Position numbers and translations under genes: made by a program
Notes under the pieces: model-generated
What the model was told of the DNA's origin: nothing
What the model saw: only the letters and a program-made list of their open reading frames with translations
Database searches by the model: none
Assembly (NCBI GenBank): GCA_947455015.1
Contig: CANGMY010000015.1
Coordinates: forward strand, 1 to 15,983
Direction of reading: 5' to 3'
Length of the DNA: 15,983 nucleotides
Origin: Microthrixaceae bacterium
GTDB taxonomy: Bacteria; Actinomycetota; Acidimicrobiia; Acidimicrobiales; Acidimicrobilacustridaceae
Shown here: in pieces, positions 5,744 to 14,078 of the stretch
Numbering within the stretch: position 1 is the first letter of the stretch
Layout: each line of letters opens with the position of its first letter

Positions 5744-6976
5744 ATGAACTCCACCACTGTCATCGTTGGCGCGTCTCTCGCAGGCATCAACGCCGCTCGA
5801 ACGCTCCGACTCCAGGGTCAAGAGGGTCCGATCATCGTCGTCGACGCTGATCCGGAACGACCGTACGACCGACCTCCGCTGTCGAAGCAAATGCTCACCG
5901 GAGAATGGGAGCCCGAGAAGATTCTTCTGCCTGCTGGCAAAGAAGACCTCGGACTCGACTTCCGTTTGGGGGTGCGGGCAAAAGCTGTCGATCTCAGCGC
6001 TCGGCAGATCACGCTCGAAGGCTCGGGCGGGCAAATGGAAACCACAGCATTTGATTCACTGGTGATTGCGAGCGGAGCATCTGCTCGCCGCCTGCCCGAT
6101 TCTGCTGGCATCGCTGGCGTTCACGTTGTTCGAACTCTTGCTGACAGCCTTGCGTTGCGTGAAGAACTCGATGCTGGTCCGTCACGAGTCGTCGTTGTTG
6201 GTGCTGGATTTATCGGTGCTGAAGTTGCATCGAGCTGCCGCAAACGCGGGCTCGACGTCACGCTTGTTGAAGCGATGCCATTGCCGCTTGAACGCATTCT
6301 CGGTGCCGAAATGGGCCGGGTGTGTGCGCAGGTGCATATCGAAAACGGCGTCGACCTCAGACTCGGCACCGGCGTTCTCCAACTCGAAACGGAAACGGTT
6401 GATGGTGTCGAGAAAGTGGTGGGTGTTGCGCTGACTGACGGCACAACGGTTGCTGCTGAAGTTCTTGTCGTGGGCATTGGCGTCTCACTCAACACGGAAT
6501 GGCTTGAAGGTTCAGGGCTCACGCTTGAAGACGGCGTCGTATGCGACAACACGCTCCTTGCTGCGCCGGGCGTCGTCGCTGCTGGCGATATTGCTCGCTA
6601 CCCGAGCGCTCGCTTCGGCCGCATGCTTCGCGTTGAACACTGGGAAACGGCGATCGCTGGTGGCGAAGCCGCCGCTCTACGGTTGCTCGCAGAAGCCAGC
6701 GGCGAAACGCCTGCAGTTTTCGATCCGATCCCGTGGTTCTGGAGCGATCAATACGACCGCAAAATTCAGCTTGCGGGCCGACCAATGCCGACTGATCAGT
6801 GTGTGGTCGTGCATGGCAGCACCGACGAATTCCGATTCGTTGCGCTTTACGGCGATGGCGATCACCTCACCGGCGTACTCGGGATGAATCGTCCACGTCA
6901 CGTCGTACAACTGCGAGCAATCTTTGAAGAAGGCGCATCATTTTCAGAAGCGTGTGAACGAGCGGCAACCCTCTGA
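5744..6976 (+). CDS. NAD(P)H-dependent ferredoxin reductase (FAD/NAD two-dinucleotide-fold family)
   Basis: Transfers electrons from NAD(P)H through FAD to the ferredoxin encoded upstream, like putidaredoxin and rhodocoxin reductases; cytoplasmic. The protein has 410 residues, normal length. The N-terminal FAD-binding fold starts with VIVGASLAG (6-14), followed by the RPYDRPPLSK block (39-48). The second dinucleotide fold, for NAD(P)H, has VVVGAGFIGAE (150-160). The FAD-contacting VVAAGDIARYP is at 277-287, and WFWSDQYD (331-338) opens the C-terminal reductase domain. The ATG at 5744 begins right at the FAD strand, as expected. No Shine-Dalgarno is obvious, so coupling with the upstream ferredoxin is likely. 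Its TGA overlaps the ATG of the next gene by one base (TGATG). Confidence 0.93.
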   Translation: MNSTTVIVGASLAGINAARTLRLQGQEGPIIVVDADPERPYDRPPLSKQMLTGEWEPEKILLPAGKEDLGLDFRLGVRAKAVDLSARQITLEGSGGQMETTAFDSLVIASGASARRLPDSAGIAGVHVVRTLADSLALREELDAGPSRVVVVGAGFIGAEVASSCRKRGLDVTLVEAMPLPLERILGAEMGRVCAQVHIENGVDLRLGTGVLQLETETVDGVEKVVGVALTDGTTVAAEVLVVGIGVSLNTEWLEGSGLTLEDGVVCDNTLLAAPGVVAAGDIARYPSARFGRMLRVEHWETAIAGGEAAALRLLAEASGETPAVFDPIPWFWSDQYDRKIQLAGRPMPTDQCVVVHGSTDEFRFVALYGDGDHLTGVLGMNRPRHVVQLRAIFEEGASFSEACERAATL

Positions 6977-7482
6977 TGGGTGATGGCGCTGCAAGCGAAG
7001 AGCTTGTTGATGAACTCGATGAAATGGGCACTGTTGTCGGAACCGTGACTCGAGCCGAGATGCGGGCAAACAACCTCCTGCATCGATCGGTGTTTGTCGT
7101 TGTTCGCAATGATGCTGATGAACTGCTTGCTCATCAGCGTGCATCGTGGAAAGACCTTTGGCCCGATGCCTGGGATATCGCAGTCGGTGGCGTTGTCGCT
7201 GCCGGTGAGGCCTGGGAACTTGCGGCTGCTCGCGAACTCGCCGAGGAACTCGGCGTCTCTGCCGAACTCGCGTATCTCGGTGAAGGGTCATACGAAGACG
7301 AAGACGTGCGGGAAGTGGCTCGGATCTACCAAGCGCGCACCGACGGCCCCTTCGAGTTTGCTGACGAGGAAATCACTGAAGCGGTTTGGGTGCCGATGGA
7401 AGGCGTTCGTGAATGGCTCGTCGGCCGCTCGGTTTGCCCCGACAGCATGGCGCTCGTCCTACCTCGACTCGACGCTCCGTGA
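6976..7482 (+). CDS. Nudix hydrolase, YfcD/IPP-isomerase-like subgroup
   Basis: A 168-residue protein with an intact Nudix box from G72 to V94 (GVVAAGE, then RE at 86-87 and EELGV at 90-94, fitting Gx5Ex7REUxEExGU), so Mg-dependent cleavage of a nucleoside diphosphate linked to another moiety is expected. The N-terminal pattern, DEMGTVVGTVTRAEMR followed by LLHRSV, resembles E. coli YfcD and the isopentenyl-diphosphate isomerase fold. The isomerase active-site Cys arrangement is not apparent, so I favour a hydrolase of unknown substrate. The start overlaps the reductase stop by one base, implying translational coupling. The first 12 or so residues are acidic and probably disordered. Confidence 0.88.
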   Translation: MGDGAASEELVDELDEMGTVVGTVTRAEMRANNLLHRSVFVVVRNDADELLAHQRASWKDLWPDAWDIAVGGVVAAGEAWELAAARELAEELGVSAELAYLGEGSYEDEDVREVARIYQARTDGPFEFADEEITEAVWVPMEGVREWLVGRSVCPDSMALVLPRLDAP

Positions 7483-7489
7483 GGACCGA

Positions 7490-8122
7490 ATGACCGCTGT
7501 AGCGTTTCTGTTGCTCTCGCTCACCGCAGTGGTTGCGGTGGCTGACTGGCTTGCTGTTGCGAACAACTACCGGTTCGCGGAGTACATCTTGAAGCCGCTC
7601 GTGATGGTGTTTCTCATCGCCGTTGCATTGTCGCTCGATCCGTCGTCAGATTTCGCGCGAGTGATGCTGATCATCGGATTGGTTCTGTCGATGGTTGGTG
7701 ACGTGTGCCTGATGCTTCCGAAGGACATGTTCATCGCCGGACTCGGAGCGTTTCTCGTTGCTCACGTGTTTTATGTCGTTGCATTGCTTGCGCTGGGAAT
7801 CTCATTCGGCGGATTCCTCTTTGGCGTGATCTTGATGACGGTTGTGGCGGTCGTCGTTGGTCGCAAGATCGTTCAGGGCGCTGCGCTCGCCGATAAGGCG
7901 TTGGCCGGTCCAGTCGCCGCCTACATGGCTGTCATCTCGTTAATGGTTGCCTCGGCAATCGGCACGGGTCGGTTTTTTGCGATCGCAGGCGCAATGCTCT
8001 TCGCTGCCAGTGATTCGGTGCTCGGCTGGACTCGATTCTTGAAAGATTTCCCACGCAGTCGAATGATCGTGATGGTCACCTATCACCTCGGCCAAGCCGG
8101 ATTGGTGCTCGCGCTTCTCTGA
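7490..8122 (+). CDS. YhhN/TMEM86 family membrane protein (lysoplasmalogenase-like)
   Basis: A 210-residue integral membrane protein with about seven to eight helices. Family marks are KP (35-36), SMVGDVCLMLP (67-77) with conserved D71, H92 in the helix after FIAGLGAF, FAASDSVLGW (171-180) with D175, and YHLGQ (198-202). Eukaryotic members hydrolyse the vinyl-ether bond of lysoplasmalogens; whether bacterial members do so is uncertain, and plasmalogens are not expected in a typical aerobic actinobacterium. The ATG at 7490 is preceded by GAGG at 7481-7484, 5 bases away, and lies 7 bases after the Nudix stop. The frame is open much further upstream, but only as a shadow of the Nudix gene. Probably the last gene of the ferredoxin operon. 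Confidence 0.88.
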   Translation: MTAVAFLLLSLTAVVAVADWLAVANNYRFAEYILKPLVMVFLIAVALSLDPSSDFARVMLIIGLVLSMVGDVCLMLPKDMFIAGLGAFLVAHVFYVVALLALGISFGGFLFGVILMTVVAVVVGRKIVQGAALADKALAGPVAAYMAVISLMVASAIGTGRFFAIAGAMLFAASDSVLGWTRFLKDFPRSRMIVMVTYHLGQAGLVLALL

Positions 8123-8145
8123 CGGGCCACTTCTCTGACGGACCA
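8114..8145 (+). repeat. 16-bp tandem duplication across the YhhN stop codon
   Basis: CTTCTCTGACGGGCCA (8114-8129) is followed at once by CTTCTCTGACGGACCA (8130-8145), 15 of 16 bases identical. The first copy holds the final Leu-Leu-TGA of the YhhN gene; the second is in the intergenic gap. It looks like a recent slippage duplication and has no obvious role. Confidence 0.7.
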
Positions 8146-8162
8146 GTCGTCACGCGGCCCCG

Positions 8163-8168
8163 TAGGCT
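8163..8168 (+). promoter_or_regulatory. Putative -10 box (TAGGCT) of a leaderless promoter
   Basis: TAGGCT fits TAnnnT and stands exactly 6 bases before the ATG at 8175, which places the transcription start at or next to the A of the start codon. The intervening TCACCC is not a ribosome-binding site. No good -35 is seen. Confidence 0.5.
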
Positions 8169-8174
8169 TCACCC

Positions 8175-9707
8175 ATGTCGTGGTCAGTGGGACTCGTAAT
8201 ACTCGCCGTTGTTGTCGTGTTTTTGGTTCTGCTCGCGGTCTACGACCTTGTGCAGCGAAAGCACGCCATCCTCAGGAACTTTCCTCTTATTGGGCACCTG
8301 CGCTACCTGCTCGAAGCGGTTGGTCCGGAGCTTCGTCAGTACATCGTGACGGACAACAACGAAGAGCGACCATTCAGTCGAGACGATCGTCGGTGGGTGT
8401 ACTCAACCGCGAAACAGCAAAACGCGTATTTCGGTTTTGGAACCGACAACGATCTTGACCAATCACGCAACTACACGATCATCAAGCAATCGATGTTTCC
8501 GCTTGATGGCCCAGCCGATGCTCCCTTGCATCCTGATCCGTCTCGGCCGCTGCCTTGCGCGAAAATCCTCGGCGCGTCGCATGGTCGCCGCCTTGCATTC
8601 CGCCCGGATTCAATCGTCAACGTGTCGGGGATGAGCTTCGGTTCATTGAGCGGCGCAGCGATCGAAGCGCTTGATCGCGGTTGCGCAATGGCGGGTGCGT
8701 TGCACACCACTGGAGAAGGCGGCATAACCCCGCATCACCTTCATGGCGCTGATCTCGTTTGGCAGATTGGCACCGGCTATTTCGGATGTCGCAATGAGGA
8801 CGGTTCGTTCAGTCTCGAGCGCGCTGTTGAACAAGTGAAGGCTGCCCCAATCCGCGCAATCGAAATCAAGCTCAGTCAAGGGGCCAAGCCTGGGCTTGGA
8901 GGACTGCTTCCCGCCAACAAAGTCACTCCCGAAATTGCCGCTATCCGGGGAATTCCCGTTGGAGTTGCATGTAAGAGCCCCGCTGCGCATACCGCATTCA
9001 ACGATGTCGACACTCTCATCGCGTTCATCGAGACATTGGCTGATGTCACTGGAGTTCCCGTCGGCATCAAGTCCGCGGTTGGGCAAGGTGAGTTTTGGAC
9101 CGAACTCGCAACAAAGATGGCCGCTACTGGTTGCGGACCAGACTTCATCACGATTGATGGGGGAGAGGGTGGGACGGGCGCCGCACCTTTGGCGTTTACC
9201 GATCACGTTGCCCTTCCGTTCCGCTGGGGCTTCACTCGCGTCTACCGGACGTTCGCCGAAGCGGGCATCACCGACGACATCGTGTTCATCGGTTCCGGAA
9301 AACTTGGTATGCCCGATGCAGCGTTCAGTGCGATCGCACTTGGTTGCGACATGGTCAACGTCGGCCGAACGGCGTTGTTCTCCATTGGTTGTATTCAGTC
9401 ACAGCGGTGTCACACCGATCGCTGTCCCACTGGCGTGGCAACGCAAAATCGCCGTCTCACTCGGGGGCTCGACCCTCAGGACAAGGGTGTTCGCTGCGGG
9501 AACTACCTCGCCGGTGTTCGTTTCGAACTCGAGCGGCTCAGTTGGGCCTGCGGTGTCACGCATCCGGCCAAGGTCGATGCCGACATGATCGAAGTCCTTG
9601 AAGACCGTTGGACCGCGGAGACTCTTCGACAGATGGTCGGGTATCAACCGGGTTGGGGCACGCCGTCAAAAGCATTGCTCGATGCTCTCGACGCCTCTCA
9701 GGGGTAG
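8175..9707 (+). CDS. Membrane-anchored FMN/Fe-S glutamate synthase-like protein
   Basis: A 510-residue protein of the FMN-binding glutamate synthase (Glu_synthase) family without the N-terminal glutaminase domain or the C-terminal GXGXG domain of full GltB. Residues 5-24 are a strongly hydrophobic helix, anchoring the enzyme in the cytoplasmic membrane with its catalytic part inside. The FMN barrel spans about 125-460: VNVSGMSFGSLSGAAIEAL (148-166), TGEGG (179-183), IKLSQGAKPGLGG (231-243), ITIDGGEGGTGAAPL (325-339), and GSGKLGMPDAA (373-383). C406, C412 and C417 with Cx5Cx4C spacing match the [3Fe-4S] cysteines of glutamate synthase. Without a glutaminase domain it cannot itself release ammonia from glutamine, so its substrate is unknown. 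The gene has its own leaderless-type promoter. Its neighbours give no clear pathway. Confidence 0.9.
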   Translation: MSWSVGLVILAVVVVFLVLLAVYDLVQRKHAILRNFPLIGHLRYLLEAVGPELRQYIVTDNNEERPFSRDDRRWVYSTAKQQNAYFGFGTDNDLDQSRNYTIIKQSMFPLDGPADAPLHPDPSRPLPCAKILGASHGRRLAFRPDSIVNVSGMSFGSLSGAAIEALDRGCAMAGALHTTGEGGITPHHLHGADLVWQIGTGYFGCRNEDGSFSLERAVEQVKAAPIRAIEIKLSQGAKPGLGGLLPANKVTPEIAAIRGIPVGVACKSPAAHTAFNDVDTLIAFIETLADVTGVPVGIKSAVGQGEFWTELATKMAATGCGPDFITIDGGEGGTGAAPLAFTDHVALPFRWGFTRVYRTFAEAGITDDIVFIGSGKLGMPDAAFSAIALGCDMVNVGRTALFSIGCIQSQRCHTDRCPTGVATQNRRLTRGLDPQDKGVRCGNYLAGVRFELERLSWACGVTHPAKVDADMIEVLEDRWTAETLRQMVGYQPGWGTPSKALLDALDASQG

Positions 9708-9732
9708 ACCCTTCCGCGGTCCCGCCCTCCAC

Positions 9733-9738
9733 TAGCCT
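9733..9738 (+). promoter_or_regulatory. Putative -10 box (TAGCCT) of a leaderless promoter
   Basis: TAGCCT fits TAnnnT and is exactly 6 bases from the GTG at 9745, the same geometry as the preceding gene. CAGCGC between them has no Shine-Dalgarno character. It supports GTG as the true start. Confidence 0.5.
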
Positions 9739-9744
9739 CAGCGC

Positions 9745-11409
9745 GTGACCTCGACTTTGGAACGTGCCCGTACTGCGGTCACGACGTCTCCAGAACTACG
9801 TCGCCTCATCGAGCGTGGTCGGGCCATTCTCGTTGGGCCATCGGATGAAGTCTTGCGCCAAGAGCAGGACGAATCGCATTGGCAGCCGACAGTCACTGGT
9901 GGGTCGCGCTGGTGGCAAACCGCGCTCAGCGCACTGAGTGGAATGGTCGGCGCGATCGTTATTGCGGCATCTGCCCCTCAATGGCGTTTGGCCGTCCCCA
10001 CCTGGCGCTTGTCGATTCCGGGAATTGCTCATCCGGGCACGAGCACGCAATCGACGATGTGGTTCTTACTTGGGTTGATCCTGCTTGCGATCGGTTGGCT
10101 TGGCCTTGTTCATCGCGCTGGTCGAATTGCTGATCCGCGCCGAGCCATCATTGTCGTGGGTGCTGTCATCGCGTTGTGGGCGATACCTGTCTCACTCGGG
10201 CCGCCACTTCTCTCGAACGACGTCTACAGCTACGTCGCTCAGGGTGAAATGTCGAGCCGCGGCATCGATCCCAGTTCGGTCGGGCCAGTTGAACTTGGTC
10301 GAAACGACTTCTTGTCCGGCGCTGACCCCACATGGCGCTCGGCTCCAGCTCCCTACGGTCCGGTTGCGGTGATCGCGGCCCGATCAGCAGTCGAGATCGC
10401 GGGACACAACCAAGTCGCAGCGATCAACGTCTATCGAGTCATCGTGTGGATCGGCGTCATCATGGCGGCGATTGGCATCGGCATGATTGCGGTCGGGAAT
10501 GGACTCTCTGCCGCTGTAGCGATCGCAATCGGTATCGGTAATCCGATCATGATCATGCACATCATCGGTGGTGTTCATAACGATGCGCTCATGTTTGGCT
10601 TCCTGGCGCTTGGTCTGGCTGCGGCGCAGAGAGATAGGAAGAAATTGGCGGTTGCGCTCATTACGGCAGCAACGGCCGTAAAACTTCCTGCCGCAATCGG
10701 ATTGCTATACCTCGGTTGGTGTTGGCGCGGCGCAATAGCGACTTGGAAAGAACGTGTCCGGACGACTGTCGCTGTGTTCGCCTCATCGACGGCGGCAATC
10801 ATCGTCGGGTGTTTCATTGTTGGTCTCGGACCGGGCTGGATTACGGCGCTAAAGAGCACCGGAAAAGTCAACGACACCTATTCACCGACAACGAAGCTCG
10901 GTTTCAGTATCGCTGAGATTCTCAACGGGATTGGACTTCATGTTGATGGGCAACTTCTTGCATCAGGAGTTCGCGCCCTTGGACTTCTTGCAACTGCAGT
11001 TATTGCATTCGTGATGCTGATGCGCAGCCCGCGCGTCGGATTCATCAAGGCGACGGGCGTGATGCTCGTTGCCTACGTTCTGCTCGGTCCAGTGATTTGG
11101 CCGTGGTATCTCGTCACGGGGTTTGCACTTCTTGCTGCCTGCGGCCTTGGCCGCTATCGGCCGTCATATCTCGTTGTATGTATTGCTGCGAGTTGGTTTG
11201 TCTGGCCGACTTCGGTGGTTTCGATGGGAACCTTCGGAAATGGCTATCAACATCTACGCGGGCTCGGTGTTGTTGCGCTTGTCATCGCCTTGGCATGGGG
11301 AGCACAACGGTTCACCGGTCGCTGGGAACGGCGCTATCACGGGTTGAGCGACTCCGAGCGTGATGCTGTTGTTTCGAGCGAGCGTGCTGAAGTCGACGCA
11401 ACTGTCTGA
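9745..11409 (+). CDS. MptB-like polyprenol-phosphomannose-dependent mannosyltransferase (GT-C fold)
   Basis: A 554-residue polytopic membrane glycosyltransferase with about 11-13 hydrophobic segments. The family resembles the alpha-1,6-mannosyltransferases MptA/MptB, which extend lipomannan-type chains on the outer face of the membrane using polyprenyl-phosphomannose. Diagnostic stretches are PPLLSNDVYSYVAQGE (153-168), where D159 sits in the first external loop as the expected GT-C catalytic acid, then PTWRSAPAPYGP (195-206) and GGVHNDALM (275-283). The first 55 residues and the C-terminal 30 are cytoplasmic and polar. The start is GTG at 9745, supported by the leaderless promoter. It ends 26 bases from the convergent aminopeptidase gene. 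The exact acceptor is uncertain: lipomannan, a phosphatidylinositol mannoside or another envelope glycan. Confidence 0.85.
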   Translation: MTSTLERARTAVTTSPELRRLIERGRAILVGPSDEVLRQEQDESHWQPTVTGGSRWWQTALSALSGMVGAIVIAASAPQWRLAVPTWRLSIPGIAHPGTSTQSTMWFLLGLILLAIGWLGLVHRAGRIADPRRAIIVVGAVIALWAIPVSLGPPLLSNDVYSYVAQGEMSSRGIDPSSVGPVELGRNDFLSGADPTWRSAPAPYGPVAVIAARSAVEIAGHNQVAAINVYRVIVWIGVIMAAIGIGMIAVGNGLSAAVAIAIGIGNPIMIMHIIGGVHNDALMFGFLALGLAAAQRDRKKLAVALITAATAVKLPAAIGLLYLGWCWRGAIATWKERVRTTVAVFASSTAAIIVGCFIVGLGPGWITALKSTGKVNDTYSPTTKLGFSIAEILNGIGLHVDGQLLASGVRALGLLATAVIAFVMLMRSPRVGFIKATGVMLVAYVLLGPVIWPWYLVTGFALLAACGLGRYRPSYLVVCIAASWFVWPTSVVSMGTFGNGYQHLRGLGVVALVIALAWGAQRFTGRWERRYHGLSDSERDAVVSSERAEVDATV

Positions 11410-11413
11410 ATTG

Positions 11414-11431
11414 CGAAGGCGTCGTCCTTCG
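11414..11431. terminator. Hairpin between convergent genes
   Basis: CGAAGG (11414-11419), 6-base loop, CCTTCG (11426-11431): a perfect 6-bp inverted repeat filling the 26-base gap between the mannosyltransferase stop (11409) and the aminopeptidase stop (11436). AATTG and ATTGTT flank it but there is no real T-run. The position suggests a weak bidirectional terminator. Confidence 0.5.
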
Positions 11432-11435
11432 ATTG

Positions 11436-14072
11436 TTAGTGGCCGTGGAGCAACCTGTGAGCGAGCCGGTCAGCCTCGCGTTGGCGCAGCGCGACATTGA
11501 CTTCGAGACGTTCGAGATGTTGGGCGAGGATCTTGTCGCCTTGAGGTACCTCGTGCGTTTCGAAGAAGGACAGGACCTCTGCTGCGGTGCCGGGCTTTGA
11601 TAAGCCGCGAATTCCTTCGAGGAACCGAGCGATGGAATTGGATGGCAGGCGTGTCGTGATTGCCTCCCATTCGGAACTCACAAAGAACCAAGCAACTTCG
11701 CCGGCATCTCGGTTGGACAGAGCCCGCCGCAGGAGGAGCGGCGCGTTCTGACTCCGTACCTCGTCGGTCAACGTCATTCGCACCAGGCGAGCGATGAGGT
11801 CCGGGTCGGGGAAATCGGCAAGGGCGCCGAGATAACGGAGTTCTTCTTGCGGGGTCGGAGCGTTTTTCATACGCCGCACGAACTCATCGAAGTCGGTACT
11901 CGTGCCGGTCGCGGCGACGATATTGACCGAAGCGGCAACGAGCGCGGGATCGGGATCAAGCACGCCAATCTCGAGAAGTACATGAGCTCGCGACTGGATG
12001 TCGATGTTTCCGCCGAGGACGCCGAGTGCTTCAAACAAAATCCCGCGGAGAGCTCGGTCGCGGTCGGAATCTTCGGGACGCGGTTCGGGGCCAAGTGTTT
12101 CGTATGAGGGGGTGATGATTCCGCGTACACGGGTGTGAAGCGCTGCGCGTGCATCGCCATCGAGGATTCGATCGAGCGCACCGAGTCCAGCGATGATTCG
12201 CTGCCAGACGGAGAGATCGGTTTCATTGCGAAAGGCGTCGGCGACATCAAGGAAATCGTGAGCTTCGAGATCGCCGGCCAGGACCGACGCCCAGATGTCA
12301 TCGACGAGCCCGTACCGCTCAATAGGAGAGAGGTCGGTTTGGGCGTGGGTGACGAGTGCGGCGCGAAGATCGGGTGCGTAGCGGGCCCGGTAGAAGCCCG
12401 TTCCCTCGGTGTTGACGTAGATCCACGTGGCTGGTTCGACGAGATCGATATCGACCGATGGCTGATCGAGAAGCACTTTTTCGAAGGCGATCACGCCATC
12501 AGTTGCGCTTCGTTGGGAAAAGATGAGTGGCACAATCCATTGCGCGGCGTCGTCGTGCGCGGGAATTGGTGATTCTCCGTCGCCCAAGTCTCCGGCATAA
12601 CCAAACCGGTGCTGAGACAATCGCAACGTTCGCCCGTCGTTGACGATGTCGACAGAAATGACGGGGAATCCGCCTTGGAAGATCCAAGAATCCATGATTC
12701 GTCGAACAGGTTCACCCGTGGCTGACTCGATGGCATCCCAGAGGTCGGTTGTTTCGGTGTTTCCAAACGAATGCTCTGCGAGGTACTGGCGAATGCCAGA
12801 CCGGAACTGGTCCTCGCCGAGATACTGCTCAAGCATGCGGACAACCGCCGCCCCTTTTTCGTAGGTGAGGATGTCGAACATTCCTTCGGCATCGGCGGGG
12901 GAGATGACGGGGTACTCAATTGGGCGCGTGCTCGTAAGCGAATCGGTGTCGAATGCGGCGGTGCGGGAAAGGCCAAAGGTCGTCCAACGATCCCACTGTG
13001 GGCGGAACGCATCGGTGGCGTGCATTTCCATGAAGGTGGCGAAGGCTTCGTTGAGCCAAATTCCGTTCCACCATTTCATGGTGACGAGATCGCCGAACCA
13101 CATGTGGGCAAGTTCGTGGTTGATGACGTCGGTGACGTTGAGGAGTTCGGCTTGGGTGGTCGTTGCCGGGTCGACGAGTAGGAGAATCTCTCGGAACGTG
13201 ACACATCCGAGGTTTTCCATCGCGCCAAATGCGAAGTCGGGAACGGCAACGAGATCGAGCTTGTCGCCCGGATAGGCGATGCCGTAATAGTTCGTGAAGT
13301 GGCGAAGACAGAAGGCGCCGACTTCGAGGGCGAAGTCGGTGAGATGGCCTTTCCCTCTTGGGTAGATCACGCGCATTGGCGTGCCGTCGACGTCGATGGG
13401 AATTGTGGCCTCGAGTGGGCCAACGATGAACGCCACGAGGTAGGTGGACATCACCATTGTTTCGGCGAATCGAACGAGATCCTTGCCGATACGTTCTGGA
13501 GCGGGCGTGCGCGAAAGTTCCGATGCGTTGGAAACGGCGAAAAGGTCTTCGTCGACAATCAGCGAAATCGCAAAGGATGCTTTGTGGGCGGGTTCGTCCC
13601 AGCAGGGGAAGGCGCGGCGTGCATCGGTGGCTTCGAATTGCGTCGTAGCGATGACCTGTTCAACACCATCGGTATCGGTGAATGTGGATCGGTAGAAGCC
13701 GCGGAGTTTGTCGTTGAGTTCGCCGTTGAACCGAATGCGGAGATGCGCCTCTCCGGCGGCAATTGGACGATCAAGGGTGAAGGTGACTCGCTCTTTCTCG
13801 GCGTCAAGGGCAACCCCGGTCACCGCAACCGGTGCGCCGGAATCACGAGGTCCTTCGATGACGTCGGCGGCCAGGATGTCGAGATCGAGGGCGTTGCACG
13901 CGATGGTGTCGCTTGGGGACGAGACCAGAACGGAAATGAGGACCTCGCCAGCAAAGGTGGCAGCTTCGAGGTCTGGTTCGAGGGTGAGCTCGTAACGGAC
14001 GGGTCGGACGGGGCCGTCGAGGCGAAACGGGTTGGGTTCGCCGTCATGGGAGAGAAGTTCAGTATCGGTCAC
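11436..14072 (-). CDS. pepN: Aminopeptidase N (peptidase family M1, zinc-dependent)
   Basis: Removes N-terminal residues from peptides in the cytoplasm during protein turnover. The protein has 878 residues, normal for actinobacterial PepN. The N-terminal beta-domain (about 1-215) is followed by the catalytic domain with the exopeptidase motif GAMEN (283-287) and the zinc site HELAH (H319, E320, H323) with the third ligand E342 eighteen residues later, in WLNEAFATF. A YEKGAAVVRML segment downstream supplies the expected catalytic Tyr. The C-terminal half (about 530-870) is an ERAP1_C-like helical-repeat domain. There is no signal peptide. The start is GTG at 14072: TACGCT stands 6 bases upstream and no ribosome-binding site is visible, so the message is probably leaderless. 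It is divergent from the PfkB gene. Confidence 0.95.
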   Translation of the reverse strand: MTDTELLSHDGEPNPFRLDGPVRPVRYELTLEPDLEAATFAGEVLISVLVSSPSDTIACNALDLDILAADVIEGPRDSGAPVAVTGVALDAEKERVTFTLDRPIAAGEAHLRIRFNGELNDKLRGFYRSTFTDTDGVEQVIATTQFEATDARRAFPCWDEPAHKASFAISLIVDEDLFAVSNASELSRTPAPERIGKDLVRFAETMVMSTYLVAFIVGPLEATIPIDVDGTPMRVIYPRGKGHLTDFALEVGAFCLRHFTNYYGIAYPGDKLDLVAVPDFAFGAMENLGCVTFREILLLVDPATTTQAELLNVTDVINHELAHMWFGDLVTMKWWNGIWLNEAFATFMEMHATDAFRPQWDRWTTFGLSRTAAFDTDSLTSTRPIEYPVISPADAEGMFDILTYEKGAAVVRMLEQYLGEDQFRSGIRQYLAEHSFGNTETTDLWDAIESATGEPVRRIMDSWIFQGGFPVISVDIVNDGRTLRLSQHRFGYAGDLGDGESPIPAHDDAAQWIVPLIFSQRSATDGVIAFEKVLLDQPSVDIDLVEPATWIYVNTEGTGFYRARYAPDLRAALVTHAQTDLSPIERYGLVDDIWASVLAGDLEAHDFLDVADAFRNETDLSVWQRIIAGLGALDRILDGDARAALHTRVRGIITPSYETLGPEPRPEDSDRDRALRGILFEALGVLGGNIDIQSRAHVLLEIGVLDPDPALVAASVNIVAATGTSTDFDEFVRRMKNAPTPQEELRYLGALADFPDPDLIARLVRMTLTDEVRSQNAPLLLRRALSNRDAGEVAWFFVSSEWEAITTRLPSNSIARFLEGIRGLSKPGTAAEVLSFFETHEVPQGDKILAQHLERLEVNVALRQREADRLAHRLLHGH

Positions 14073-14078
14073 GGAGCC

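Noticed and set aside
7094..7489. 132-codon extension upstream of the YhhN gene
   Set aside because: It lies inside the Nudix gene in another frame. The ATG at 7490 has GAGG upstream and begins at the first membrane helix.
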